This document shows positions 1 through 10,805 of a stretch of 64,000 bases of DNA, piece by piece. The notes beneath the pieces were generated by a model. The model saw only the letters and a program-made list of their open reading frames with translations, searched no databases and was not told where the DNA came from. Made by a program: the position numbers and the translations under genes. The DNA comes from Phoma sp. XZ068 (Eukaryota > Ascomycota > Dothideomycetes > Pleosporales > Didymellaceae), in assembly GCA_004835665.1 (NCBI GenBank), contig RBKR01000002.1, positions 2,046,001 through 2,110,000 of the forward strand. The letters are read 5' to 3'. Each line of letters begins with the position of its first letter. Position 1 is the first letter of the stretch.

Positions 1-1
1 A

Positions 2-1126
2 GATGAGGAGCTGCTGCAGGTGCCAGTCGAAGGCGACATGGAGGCAGGGTGCGACGTTTGGGCTGCACAGGCTAGCTTCATTGAAGGCGGCCTGATCCTC
101 ACCATGTCGACGTGCCATGCGGCGATTGATGGGACGGGCATGGTGATTGTGATGAAGGCGTGGGCGGACTGCTGCAGGGGCGACGAGACCATTTTCGAAA
201 GCTTTCCTCCCGAGACGTACGACCGCTCGTTGCTGGACAAGCTGTGGAAGCAGCAGCAGGAGGATCAGAAGCAAGAGGGCCAGGAGGAGGTTGATGCGTG
301 GACACGGGGACTGGTGGGACTTGAAGGCCCTAAGGACAGCGCCTATAGTACCGCCAGCGACAACAACACCAACGGCACCAATGGCACCAACGGTATCACC
401 AATGGCACGCACGGTGTACCCAAGGCGGTTCACAAGACCTTCTACCTGCCCGCTGCATCGCTGGCAGAGCTCCAACAGCAGTGCAAAGAGTCGGCGCAGC
501 CCGGCCAGAGCGCCCTCTCCATTAGCGACATCATCACAGCCCTCATGTGGCGCGGCAGCATCCGCGCCCGCTCGCGCGTCTCTGCTACTCCGCTTTCCGA
601 AGAGTCCGTCCTGGAGGGCGCCGTCAACGGCCGCCTCGACTTCTCGCAGGCCCTGCACCCCGCCTACCTGGGCAACACGACCTTCTACAATCAGGCCAAG
701 CTGCCCCTCGCCGCCGTCATCGATACCACCACGCCGCTCGCCCGCCTCGCCGAAGCAGTGCGCGCAGGCGCAGCCCGCGTCAACAGCGCCAGCCTAACCG
801 CTGCGTATGGCCTGCTGCGCGCCGTGCCCGACTACCAGGCCATCGTGCGTCCGCGCTTCCGCCGCGCCCACGGTGCAGACATGCTGATCTCGAACTTGCT
901 CGTCTTCCCCGTTGACGACATCGCCTTTGGGTCGACGCTGTTTGCGAACAATGGCAAGGCTGAGGCGCTACGCTGCTACTTGGGGCTATTCAACGACTAT
1001 GCGAGATGCTCGCTGGTGCTGCCCAAGCGGCCTGGCGGTGTTGAAATCACGATGAATTTGCGCGAGGATGAGATGGATGCTCTGGAGGCGGATGAGGAGT
1101 GGAATGCGTATTGTTTGGCTTTGTAG
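2..1126 (+). CDS. BAHD-type acyltransferase, 5' end cut by window
   Basis: This is the C-terminal ~374 residues of a transferase-family (PF02458) acyltransferase of the kind that moves an acyl group from acyl-CoA onto an alcohol or amine, as in trichothecene 3-O-acetyltransferase relatives. The open frame is already running at base 2, so the true start lies upstream. The catalytic HxxxD motif is present as HAAID just after the window start. A low-complexity linker rich in Asn-Gly-Thr (about 360-420) sits between the two halves, where the family has a variable loop. The late structural motif, normally DFGWG, reads DIAFG here. The gene faces the MFS transporter at 1674-3329 tail to tail, which would fit a small secondary-metabolite or detoxification pair, but the substrate cannot be told from sequence. 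Family confident, function open. Confidence 0.85.
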   Translation, partial: DEELLQVPVEGDMEAGCDVWAAQASFIEGGLILTMSTCHAAIDGTGMVIVMKAWADCCRGDETIFESFPPETYDRSLLDKLWKQQQEDQKQEGQEEVDAWTRGLVGLEGPKDSAYSTASDNNTNGTNGTNGITNGTHGVPKAVHKTFYLPAASLAELQQQCKESAQPGQSALSISDIITALMWRGSIRARSRVSATPLSEESVLEGAVNGRLDFSQALHPAYLGNTTFYNQAKLPLAAVIDTTTPLARLAEAVRAGAARVNSASLTAAYGLLRAVPDYQAIVRPRFRRAHGADMLISNLLVFPVDDIAFGSTLFANNGKAEALRCYLGLFNDYARCSLVLPKRPGGVEITMNLREDEMDALEADEEWNAYCLAL

Positions 1127-1673
1127 GGATTACTAGAGTATAGAGCAATGCACTGTCTTTCTCTAATTTATTAGTCTGAATTGTGATATTGCTAGTAGGA
1201 ATGTGATGTTGCTGTGAACTGTCCTGTAGACTACCCGTCCTTGACCTTGAATCCGTGGGGGACACCTGACTCTCCTCGACCCTTGATCCTTGCACTTGAC
1301 CGGCCGACCCTGACGCGCCACGAACGGGTGCTAGCCACGGGGAACGGCCTCCCAAGCCGCCCGAAAACAAGCTTTCAGCATCCACAGGCGAAGCATTTCC
1401 ACACGCACTGCCGTCATGCAACCTGCCATGCAACCTGACATGCAAGGTACACACCGCATCACATGTATTGCTGGGCGGCTGTTCTCGGGCCAAAAATGTA
1501 CATTAGGCTCTATTTGGTCTAAATCGGTGACATCGCAATGTGCTACAACTGCACCGTATTACTCGCTTTCCTCGCTTCCCCCGTTTCCCTTTGCAATCTG
1601 CACTGTCACCGCTCGTATCACTCTTGAGCTTCAATCTCACACCGCCCGTCAATGCGTAGCACGAGAACTCTAC
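1127..1673. other. intergenic, convergent 3' regions
   Basis: This holds the 3' flanks of the acyltransferase and the MFS transporter, which converge here. Open frames are short and overlap on both strands, and none resembles a known protein. I see no gene or repeat of note. Confidence 0.6.
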
Positions 1674-3329
1674 TCAACCTTTGTTCTGGACGTTTTTGCT
1701 CATGGCTCGGACCTTGTGGCCGTACTTGTACAGCACGAACGGGAGCGGCGCCAGCACAACGGTCACGGCAGCCAGCCACGTAAGCGTCAGGTGGGGACCG
1801 AGGTTCTCGTACATAGGCACCGACGCAGGCAGCAGCGCGCCACTGATGACATAGCGGCTGAACGTCATGAAGGACAACGCGGAGCCCGCGTACTGCAGGT
1901 ACACAAAGACGATGTAGATGTATGTTGTTGTGAAGATTGTAACGAGCGAGTACCCGAACACAAACACGCCGATAATAGGTGACCAGATGCTGATGTGCGA
2001 GTAGCACGTCCAGCCGATCCAGAACAGCGAGATGGGCATCAGAATAGAGCCGCCGAGCATGGCGAAGTAGAGGCAGACTTCGGGCGCGAGGTTCTGGCCC
2101 TTGTCAGCTGCTCGGACAGCAGCTTTCTTCGTCCAGCCGTACACGATGGGGATGAGCGGGATGGCGACAATGTCGCCGACCAAGAGTGCGGCCCAGATCA
2201 TGAATGTCAGCTCGTTAGAGATGCCGTATGGAATGGCGAAGATGTATGGGAACCCATTGAGGAAGGTGAAGAGTACAATGTAGATGATGATGAGGTACAG
2301 TGAGAAGACCAGGATGATTGGCTCCGTGTATGTCATACTGAACGGACGCAATAGGTTGGTCTTCATGCGCTGCCCCATTGAATGCGAAGGCGGCAGTCCA
2401 GCAGCGTGGTAGCGCGAGTCTCCCGTAAGTTGGCGGAGGCGCTGTGCGCGCGACTCGAGAAGAGTGGGCGCGTACGTCTCGGGCTGGAAGAAGAAGACAA
2501 TAAGCAGGACCGCGCCGGCGATGATGATGGAGATCCAATCCGCCCACTGGAAGCCAATCCGGGGCAGGTACGCGCCAATGATGGGCCCAAGAATGGGACC
2601 GGCGTAGGAAGTCATGGTCACATAGGGGAGGCTGAAGGTGATTTCCAGCGGGCCCCAGACGTCGCCGACTGTGCCACCGCCGACAGTGAGAGGTGCGGCA
2701 CCGAAGAAGCCAACGAGGAAGCGGAAGACGATTGCTCCACCATAGTTGGGTGCAAGTGCTTTACCCACAGTGAAGAGGATGAAAACAGTCAAGGTTCCAA
2801 AGTAGATGAGATTGCGGCCGAATGTCTCAGAGAAGGGAGCTGCAAACATGGAACCAACTCCAATACCGATCAGGTACATGCCTAGAGGATGGGTGGTCAG
2901 TGTGTGTCAGTCAATTGTAGATGTGAAGTCAGGCCTACCTGTAGTCATAGAGCCTGCAATAGCACCAACATGGTAGTGATCATTGAACTGCTCGGCGACA
3001 GGACCATCAATGGAGGCCGGGATACTGACAGCCATGGCGATGAGACAGACAGCTGTCGTCACCCACCACTTCTTCGCGCGGCTCCAGTTCTGCGGATTCT
3101 CTGGATCACCTTCTGGCCATCCAACCTCGTGAGTTTCGCTGCCATCGGAGATTTGAACGCCAGGAATCGTGTGCTTCTCGTGTTGAACTCCGTGACCTTC
3201 TTCAGTGGAATTGATCTCGCTGTTGGTATGGTCGCCAGTGGGTGTGGTGACACCAGTCTTCGAGCGGAAGCCTTCAAAGTCCAGTTCTGCCCTGGCGCGC
3301 AGGCGACGGTGCTGAAGAATTGACTGCAT
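1674..3329 (-). CDS. MFS multidrug transporter (DHA1 type)
   Basis: This is a predicted 532-residue plasma-membrane proton antiporter of the major facilitator superfamily, 12-helix drug:H+ antiporter group 1 (relatives of Flu1/Tpo). There are two exons: 3329-2939 and 2881-1674, with an intron at 2882-2938 (GTAGGC...CTAG); splicing gives a continuous frame through transmembrane helix 2. Family features are a hydrophilic N-terminus of about 85 residues ending in the typical PENPQNWS motif, the FAAPFSETFGR loop after helix 2, an intracellular-loop PETYAPTLL motif after helix 6, and a short basic C-tail. The first ATG in frame is at 3329; the frame upstream has no other ATG. It converges on the acyltransferase, so it may export that enzyme's product, but this is inference. 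Substrate unknown. Confidence 0.9.
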
Positions 3330-4283
3330 AGCGGCAAGGCTTGATTGAGAAAGTGAGCAACTAAGCAATTAACGGAAGGAGGCTTGTGATATTCCGACTG
3401 GCCATTTCGCGAGCTTTTATGAAGCCTTGCTATTGTTGCATTCATAATCAATGGGACAAACAACGGACGGACCAAAACCGGTGGGGCAGCGACATTGGTC
3501 ATCGAGTAGGAAGGGCCAGTAAGCGTGGTGCCACATTGAGCGCGGCTGCATTCAGCTGCCTTTGGTGGTCGCTGACTGGCGAATCAACAGCACGAGTTCT
3601 TCGGTTATCACTCGGAATGCAGGGGTTGTCCAGAGTATACTCCTGTCCTGACTCTGGTCTCACTCTGGATCTATCTACACGTTTCAACAAACGCTCCGAC
3701 AGGCGCATTCCCTTCCAAAAGCAACGTGAGACCACTGTCGATCTTTAAATTGCCTGGCCGCAATCAGCGCAATGAGGCTCTTATAGGCTAACACGTCGTC
3801 CACCCTGGTTCCAGCAAACGCAACCCTACTTCACCGGAGATGCTGCTCATGCACCGCATTGTATGGCACCGAGCGGCGATGCGCAGCGCCTGCCTTATCG
3901 TCCACGAACGACCAACGAACGACCAACGCACGACCAGGTCAGCGCACAGATAACGAGACTCGCCTTATGATTGTAGCTTTCTGCTTAGCGTATCCTGTTG
4001 CGTGATCGTCCAGGCAGCTTCCCGCCTTCCCGCCTTCCTGCCTTGGCCTCCTGCTAAGCTGCGACTAGCGCACGATGCGAAAGTTAAATCCTGCAGTAGC
4101 TGCGGCCTGAACCCCTACGCGGCAGCTCGTACCGACCCGCCCGCAGCATATGGCGTGGGGGCTGGACTCAACATCAAATCGTGCAATATCAGGATATCTT
4201 TGCGTGTTCATCAGGCAGGACGTCAGTCTGTAAAGACTTGCATATTGTATTTGCAGTAATTCTATTGTCTATCGTCTATGCAG
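3330..4283. other. intergenic region with a small tandem repeat
   Basis: About 950 bases lie upstream of the MFS gene and downstream of the Myb gene. I find no convincing gene. There are three imperfect copies of an 11-base unit at 3905-3937 and a short run of CCCGCCTT-like repeats near 4018-4045. The rest is unremarkable and probably includes the MFS promoter and the Myb 3' end. Confidence 0.5.
3905..3937. repeat. 11-bp tandem repeat, three copies
   Basis: The unit CGAACGACCAA occurs twice exactly (3905-3915, 3916-3926) and a third time with two changes (3927-3937). It is a simple intergenic tandem repeat with no evident function. Confidence 0.7.
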
Positions 4284-5437
4284 TCAGACCTTCCTGAGCT
4301 TCAGATTGAGCACTACTTGCTGTTCATCTAGCATCCTGATGTCACCTGTCGCTGGCATGGCGGCTTCAAGGAGGTGCTGCACTAGGCTATTGACTTTGCT
4401 CCTCGGGCATGTGAGAGAGTATTCTACAGTGTCGTTCGGTTGGGTGCTTGCGCCAAGATCTGAGTTTGGGACATTCAGTCCAACTGCGTGTAGCATGGGG
4501 ACCGAGTTATGCGCGAGACTCGTGCCCAGTGTGGTACTGGAGTCGCTGTCTGAAGGGTGGCCAAATGAAGTCGGGTTGTCCATAAGAGACTGCCAGTCCA
4601 CTTGGTCTGGCACGTAGAACATTGGAGTATCTTGCATTGCACCGTTTTGCATGGAGCCGTTACTCATTAGAGGCGGCTCCTGTTGTGTGTTCGTCGGAGA
4701 GTTGTTTTTCGTCCCAAGATCTAACGCTAATCTGCTCGAAAAGTTCGAGAGGTCTGTCGTCGAGTTGGTGCGTGTCGCCGGCCTTGCCAGATCGCTGTCC
4801 GTGACACTGCCAGAGCTGTTCCGCGGACTACCATTGCGGGACTCGTCAGTTCCCAGAGGAAAGGTACTGGCTGGTTTTATCCGTGTGTCGGGTAGGTCGG
4901 TCAATTCGTTGAGGAGTACAGCATTTGCATCTTTCAGATGGGGAGGGGACTGGTGACCTGAGCGGCGTCCGGCAGTCCCTGCTTGGGTTTGTCGCCTCTG
5001 GCGGCGCTCCAGATATGAATTGCGGTTCTTTAGCGATAATGGGGCTCGCTTCTCGAAGAAGTTGTTGGCCAAGTATTTCCAGTTGTGCCCGTAGACTTCT
5101 ACCAGATGCAACAACAACCTATCCTGTCGAAGCAATAACCGTTAGCTACCGTGGACTCGGGACACGCCAGGGGTCATTTTTGTATACATACCTCTGCCGG
5201 ATGCAAAGGACTATGGTCGAGTTCTGGGTTGAGGTTTTCGTTCCATCGTTTGGCACACTGATCGCCGTTGCGTGTTCCAACATGAGAAGCAACAACGACC
5301 CACCTTGGCCCATGTTTGGAGACTGCCTCTTTCAGTCTTTCATCTTCCGACTGCGTCCAAGTCCCTACGTTGAGAGTGTTTTGCGCTTTCGAGCGTGGCA
5401 GAGTCATTTGTGCGTCACGACAGTAGCCTTGCGGCAT
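4284..5437 (-). CDS. two-repeat Myb-like DNA-binding protein
   Basis: This is a predicted nuclear transcription factor of about 361 residues. Exon 1 is 5437-5192 and exon 2 is 5123-4284; the 68-bp intron 5124-5191 has a GTATGT donor and a CGACAG acceptor and falls exactly between the two Myb repeats. Repeat 1 shows the expected tryptophans (GTWTQSEDE ... RWVVVASH ... AKRWNENL). Repeat 2 (DRLLLHLVEVYG ... NWKYLANNFF ... SLKNRN) keeps the middle tryptophan, but its first tryptophan is replaced (HSPLHPAED, where SPWTPEED is usual). The rest is Ser/Thr/Asn-rich and probably disordered. Two ATGs are possible, 5437 and 5407; the second has the better A-rich context. Target genes cannot be predicted. 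Confidence 0.8.
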
Positions 5438-8400
5438 GCATCGACAGCGGGGTTGCACCCTTATCACTCTGGTCAAGCTGAAGATTGCAAAATCGTAGGA
5501 CCGAGTGAGTAGAGCCGCCAAATTAGGTCTGGCCGAGCAGGATTCCTATCAGCGGCTGGCGCAGCGGGTGGCGCTCTGGGCCCGAGTGATTCTCTATGTT
5601 AGGCTTCCCACGAACCATGAATTCCGTGCCGTCTGTGAGACGCATAAGCTGACGAGCACGTAGGCAGCTAACTCAGAGAAGCATATGGCTGAGCCTGATA
5701 CTCGATCCACAGATGTAACGGACTGTACCCGCATCCTTTAGCGCTGCATGCTGTCACTCGAGCCACGCGAACGCGCAACTCAACACCACGAGTTGGTTGA
5801 AAACGGCCGTACAGGGCTGAGAACTCTACGCTATCGGCAAACTTCCCAGCGTCTTCAGAGAGTCTCGCTACGTTATAGTTACTAATAATACAGTGCTAAT
5901 TATCATGTGGGAAGTATGGCGTAAAGGATGGAAGAAAGTCTCCCGCATTAAATTAATGTGGACGATTCACTCAACTTGATAATACCCTCAAGGACGTGAT
6001 TCGCTGCGCTGCGGCCTCGTCATACGGTGGCGCCTACGCTCAATTACAAAACCAGACGCAGGGAGACAGTAATCGACACCCTCATGCAGGTAAAGACTCA
6101 AGTGAAAAGTCGCAATCATGCTCGTTAATTCAAAAAGAGCAAGCGCGGAATGCCTAAAGACCAAGGTTTGCCTCCAGCTGCCACAAACAATGGGCGATGA
6201 CAATGCGCCTCCAAAGCCAAGACGGATCAGATCATCATGAACTGAACGACATTCAACCGTAGCCGCATTCGCTAATCTGCAGCTAGGTGCCTCGGAGCAA
6301 CCCTGACGCACGTTGGGAGCCGAGTGCTCAGCTAATGATGAAGCAGCATTGCGGCAATGCCGACCTTAGCGTACTCCCGAGTACGGGCAATATTATGACC
6401 AGGCTTCCGTAATAGTCAGATCCTCGGCGGTTTGATTGTTGACCGTTGTGGCGGCCCGGCGAGCGTTCTCAAGGGGAAGCGAAGAAGCGAAGAATGCGAA
6501 GGTGGAGGGGGTCTCAAATGTGTCAGCTGAGCTAACCGAATACGATTCTACACAAAGACTCGAGGTGAGCACTTGACTTCAGTTTTGCAGCATGCTCAAA
6601 GACGTGACGTATTGAACCAAGCGTTGGAGGCAAAAAATTTGGTCGCTGGGACTGCACTACATCTACGACTGTAGAGTCTCGCAGTAGTGTTCACTTAAGA
6701 TTATGAGCCGAGCTCTTGGGAAGCTTCTGTGTCAGCGGACGCTTTGTACCTAACAACATCTTTCTAAGAGGCCGAAATTTCTGGATCTGTTCTATTTTGC
6801 GATACATTTCCCATCTCGGAACATCCTTCTGGTCCTACTTTCTTTGTTCCTCTTTAGTTTCGGTTAGATTACAACTTCCACCATGTGCTAAAATAGGTCT
6901 TTGTCGTCTTCCTGTGACTGGATGCAGTAGTTTTGTGCTCATGGCTCGCATATAGTTCGCATGGAGGTCGGTGACACCGAAAATTTCTTTGAGATGTAGC
7001 AAGAAACAATGGTGATGTATCTGAACTTCCCCTCATTCCATCAGGGAGTACCGAAATCATAAGTCTTGCATTTTGGGTGCCGATGGATGCGAAATACCCA
7101 GTATTAGCTGAGAGCAAGCTGTCATACCCTCAGGGTTTTCTATGGCGTGGAGGATCTTAGCTGACACAGTATTGATGCGTGGCGCTCCCGCAGTCCTTCA
7201 GCGGCCTCAAAATCTATCTGCATGCGCACGCATGCGGACCGGTTGGGAAATTATTAACTGTTCTGGTTCCAGGTCTCGTGTGCAATCAGCACCCTTGAAC
7301 CAAGAGCACGTCAAACCGTGCTGGAGATCTGTGGTTGCATCGTCGATGATTGCCTGCATAATGTCAAAGCAGTCACTGTTACCTCTAAGTACGGGTTCGT
7401 ACGCCTGTTTCAGTATCATTTCTGTTGGTTCAGCTGAAGGGCACAAAACCATGATTAAGAAGTAGCACCACGAGCGATGGTGCATAATGAGAACAACTGT
7501 AACAGACACACTACATGCGCACGAAGCAAATCTTAAGAGAACCGCCGTACAGTCTCAGCTTCGACATCATGCTCCACGGCGTTTGATTCTGATTTTTCGT
7601 CGCGTTATCGGCGCGTGGCATGACTTTCTCGCGTACGGATCATAAGGCCACTTTGGTATACTTGACTTTCCTTTTGCTTGCTTGGCCTCTGTTTCTTCGA
7701 AATCGCGGTCGCCCATTGGTCGTGATTGAGGTCTTCTCTGCGAAGATTCCCTAGGCCATGCGTCAGAGCAGCAATGTCCGAGCTCTCTGTTCGTCTGCTG
7801 TCTGCAATGCCTGGGTGCTATCTCAGAGTCACACTATTCGCTCGTCATTAGGTTGGCATGTTAGGTGGTTCCGTTGACGCACAGGTACAACATACTATGG
7901 AACCATCGCCACCGTCCATAAGCTTGATGCTAGCGTGGTTGTCGTGGTACCGCAGTGTACAAGATATCCAAAGAATATGGCTACAGATGCAAGTGCAGCT
8001 GCACGCAATGCGTGCGGGGTACAGAGAGCTCATTTACATGGTAACTACATTGACCCCTTTACTTCACGACGAGAGCAGTAACATGATTTGAGCAAGATCT
8101 GGCGCCATTCACTCGCAACTCTTTCCCTCAGCCTATCTAACATTCTGATTGCCATGTTCGATATCTCACGCCACACGGCGCAAGCAAAACGGGTACTGCA
8201 ACTACCGGCTGGTCGCCGGCTTGGCTGCCATGGGTGCCGTCTAGGCGCCAGCCCTGAGGTTTTAGCTCATTAAGGCTTCATCCTGCGATTCCTAAAGAAG
8301 GCCTGACAAGATCGCTAGGTTTATTTGTTCTGACAATACTGTTTGATTTTACCCACGGACCAAATATCATCCCGTGTTGTCACGTAACACTACTGAAGAG

Positions 8401-9261
8401 TACATCGAGGCCACCCTTGTGGCGCACGGCCAACAAGTGGTGGAAAAGTAACAATACCAGTTGAGAAAATAACTAAAAGTCTAGACGCATAAGAACAGCA
8501 TCTTGAAAGCCGAGATTGCCGTTGCTCGCATAACGGACGCTGAGAATGGTGTCAATTTCTTGGGACAGGCCGTGGAAATGTTGAGAAAGACAACCTCATT
8601 TTCGAATTCATGAATACCATCGCCGACATACACGAATCGCTGAACAAGAAGGGCGACATTGAATGGGAAAGGCGACAAGCTCGCCGACAGCGCACCGAGC
8701 GTGAGGTTCAGGAAATACGGACTGTTGAACCCATGAGAAACATCAGCATGCAGGACGAGCAGACGGAGCAACTTCTCGTCTCAAGACTTGAAGTATTGCT
8801 GGTAAGGTCGCCATCACTGCCAACAACGGTGTCGGTCCTCTCATCGCGTTTCCTGCTCATAAGCACGTGATCAGTAGTGAACAGTGCGATGTTCTGGCTA
8901 ATGATTATAGGGTTTTGTTTGAAGTTCACTGAGCTTTCGATGTTTTCAAGCCGTCACGAATTGGTAGTGGAGAGGCAGCGTGTCTAGTGATTCATAGAAC
9001 CAGCACGCGCAAGGATCATGCACTGTTGAGTAAATATAGAGGGCATGGTGGAGTTCAAATTCGAAAACAATAGAACTTTTAAAAGGCGTTAAGTGACGCA
9101 CACCAGCTTTGTGAAACCCTTTGGGCTTGTTCAGCAGCCCTAATGACGCAATTTGTCAGTAACCAAGGCACAATGATACCGTGTAGGCTTGAACTATACT
9201 TGGCTTGTAAGTATCCTTCAGGATACGGGGATAGATTTGCTGTGTTTTAGGTGTTATCAAC
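5438..9261. other. 3.8-kb region without a convincing gene
   Basis: This is the longest empty stretch in the window. The open frames are short, overlap on both strands, and match no family I recognise. Around 8487-8930 the plus strand reads as protein-like, charged segments that change frame or hit stops (for example AEIAVARITDAENGVNFL, then DIEWERRQARRQRTE, then AGKVAITANNGVG), which could be the remains of a decayed gene. No long terminal repeats, terminal inverted repeats or transposase motifs were seen. It may also contain a long untranslated RNA, which cannot be judged from sequence alone. Confidence 0.45.
8487..8930 (+). pseudogene. possible gene relic of unknown family
   Basis: Three consecutive stretches in different plus-strand frames have protein-like composition: an alanine/glutamate-rich helix (about 8487-8605), a strongly charged RRQARRQRTERE helix (about 8610-8790), and a mixed segment (about 8795-8930) ending in a stop. 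Together they would look like one coding region broken by frame changes. I recognise no domain, so this may simply be chance open frame in non-coding DNA. Confidence 0.2.
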
Positions 9262-10386
9262 TCAATACGTCGCCGTCAGTCTCCCAATGATGTACTCTCC
9301 ACTTTGCACGTCCTGGTACTTTCTCCCTGCCTCCTCGTACGTCCCTGGAATTGCTTTGATCATGCGCTCGTAGTTGGGGTTGCAGAAATATGCTATCGAA
9401 TACCTTGGAGGGTAAGTGTCATTGCCATCATCCTCTGGTTTTGGTGGTGGTTCTACGACGCGGTGTTTGGTAGACTTAATAGTGTCGTTAGACCATTGTG
9501 CAAGCAGGTCGCCGGCGTTGACGACAATGGTGCCTTCAATGGGCGTGGCATTGACAAACGTGCCCTTTGGTGAGCGAACCTGCAGACCTCCGCGCTTGTC
9601 CTGGAACAGTAGAGTGATGGAGCCTATATTGAGTAAGTAGATAGTCAGCCGATATAAAAGTGGAAGCATACCGTAGTCGCTGTGCTCGCCAGCCCTGACC
9701 TGCAGTTGCCCGTCGTTCCTCTTGAAGACCGACTTCGAGACACCAGGATAGTGTAGTAAGCGCAGTGTGTTGTCTCCAGCGTCGGTAAACCCATCAAACC
9801 AGCTCTCCTCGATGCCCATTCCCAGCGCGATAGCTCGCATGACCTGTACATGTAGACCTTTGCACGTCTCAAAGAAGCTAAGCATCTCGTGCTTGAATTC
9901 TTTCGCCGCCTCGTCTCCGCTGGGCCACATGTTCGGTGTCTCGGGCTGGTCGTCCCGTCCAATCTCTAGCGACTCCTTGAGGTCTGGGACAGTCTTGCGC
10001 AACTCCTCTTCTGTTCCTGTCTCCTCCAGAACAACCAGCTTCTCTCGCCCTTGGGCTACGTAGCCGCGGTTGGCTGCAGCTGAGTACCATGCCATGGCAT
10101 CCTTCTGTTCCTGCGGCCGCGCGAAGAACTGGGCGCTTTGTGAGAAGGCATTCGAGACGGTCGCGGGCGATATTCCGTGGTTCTTGAGGTATATAAAACC
10201 GGCGTTCTGAAAGCCTTCAAGCACGGCCTGGGCGGTGGATTTCTTGGTTGCAGCGTCTGCAGAAAGGAACGAACCAAAGTCGATGAGCTGTCTGACATTA
10301 GAAAAGGTGGTTGACTAAGTGTAAGTGCATACAGGAATAACCAAGTCGTCCTGTGCGACTGCTTGACTTGAGTTTATATCTGCCAT
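9262..10386 (-). CDS. 2-oxoglutarate/Fe(II)-dependent oxygenase (isopenicillin-N-synthase-like)
   Basis: This is a soluble non-haem iron dioxygenase of about 343 residues, the family that hydroxylates or desaturates small molecules using 2-oxoglutarate and oxygen. Three exons: 10386-10333, 10287-9672 and 9623-9262. Intron 1 (10288-10332) joins VIP to LIDFGS, giving the family's N-terminal IPxIDF motif. Intron 2 (9624-9671) is 48 bp, in frame and stop-free, so it is easily missed; removing it restores SDYGSITLLFQD. Iron ligands are H220 and D222 (HSDYG) and H277 (STKHRVV); R297 in the RYS motif would bind 2-oxoglutarate. The substrate is unknown. It lies upstream of no obvious biosynthetic core gene; its same-strand neighbours are a HET protein and an ACMSD-type enzyme. 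Confidence 0.92.
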
Positions 10387-10805
10387 TTTGCGATACAGTA
10401 CTCGGCTGTAATCGAAGTATGTCCAGGGATTATATGCGCGGTACTCGGCGATAAAGAAGGCTATGCAGGCACAAGATACGAGCAGGTGTCGTTCAGCCCA
10501 GCATCGTCTGATGTATGCGCCGTCGGCGGAGCTGCCCGCTGCCACTTTGCCATGGAGAGATGCGCGGAGGTGACAAGGAGGGGTTGTAGCCAGAGAGGGA
10601 AGGTGCAGACGAGAGCGCGATAAGCCTCGGGTGGGGTTGGTGGGGAAGGCACTGAACTCGTAGATAGCATCGTGAACTCAATTCCTCCACATCAAGTGCA
10701 CGAAAGCGCACTAGCTGTGTGATGGGACTAACGAAGATGCTGGTTCCTCCGCAAAAACAGGTGCCCATAGAGGGAAAGGATTTTCTTGTAGACGCCAAAT
10801 GTGGT
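10387..10805. other. intergenic between oxygenase start and HET gene end
   Basis: This probably holds the oxygenase promoter and the HET gene 3' end. Only short overlapping open frames are present, with no recognisable feature. Confidence 0.5.
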
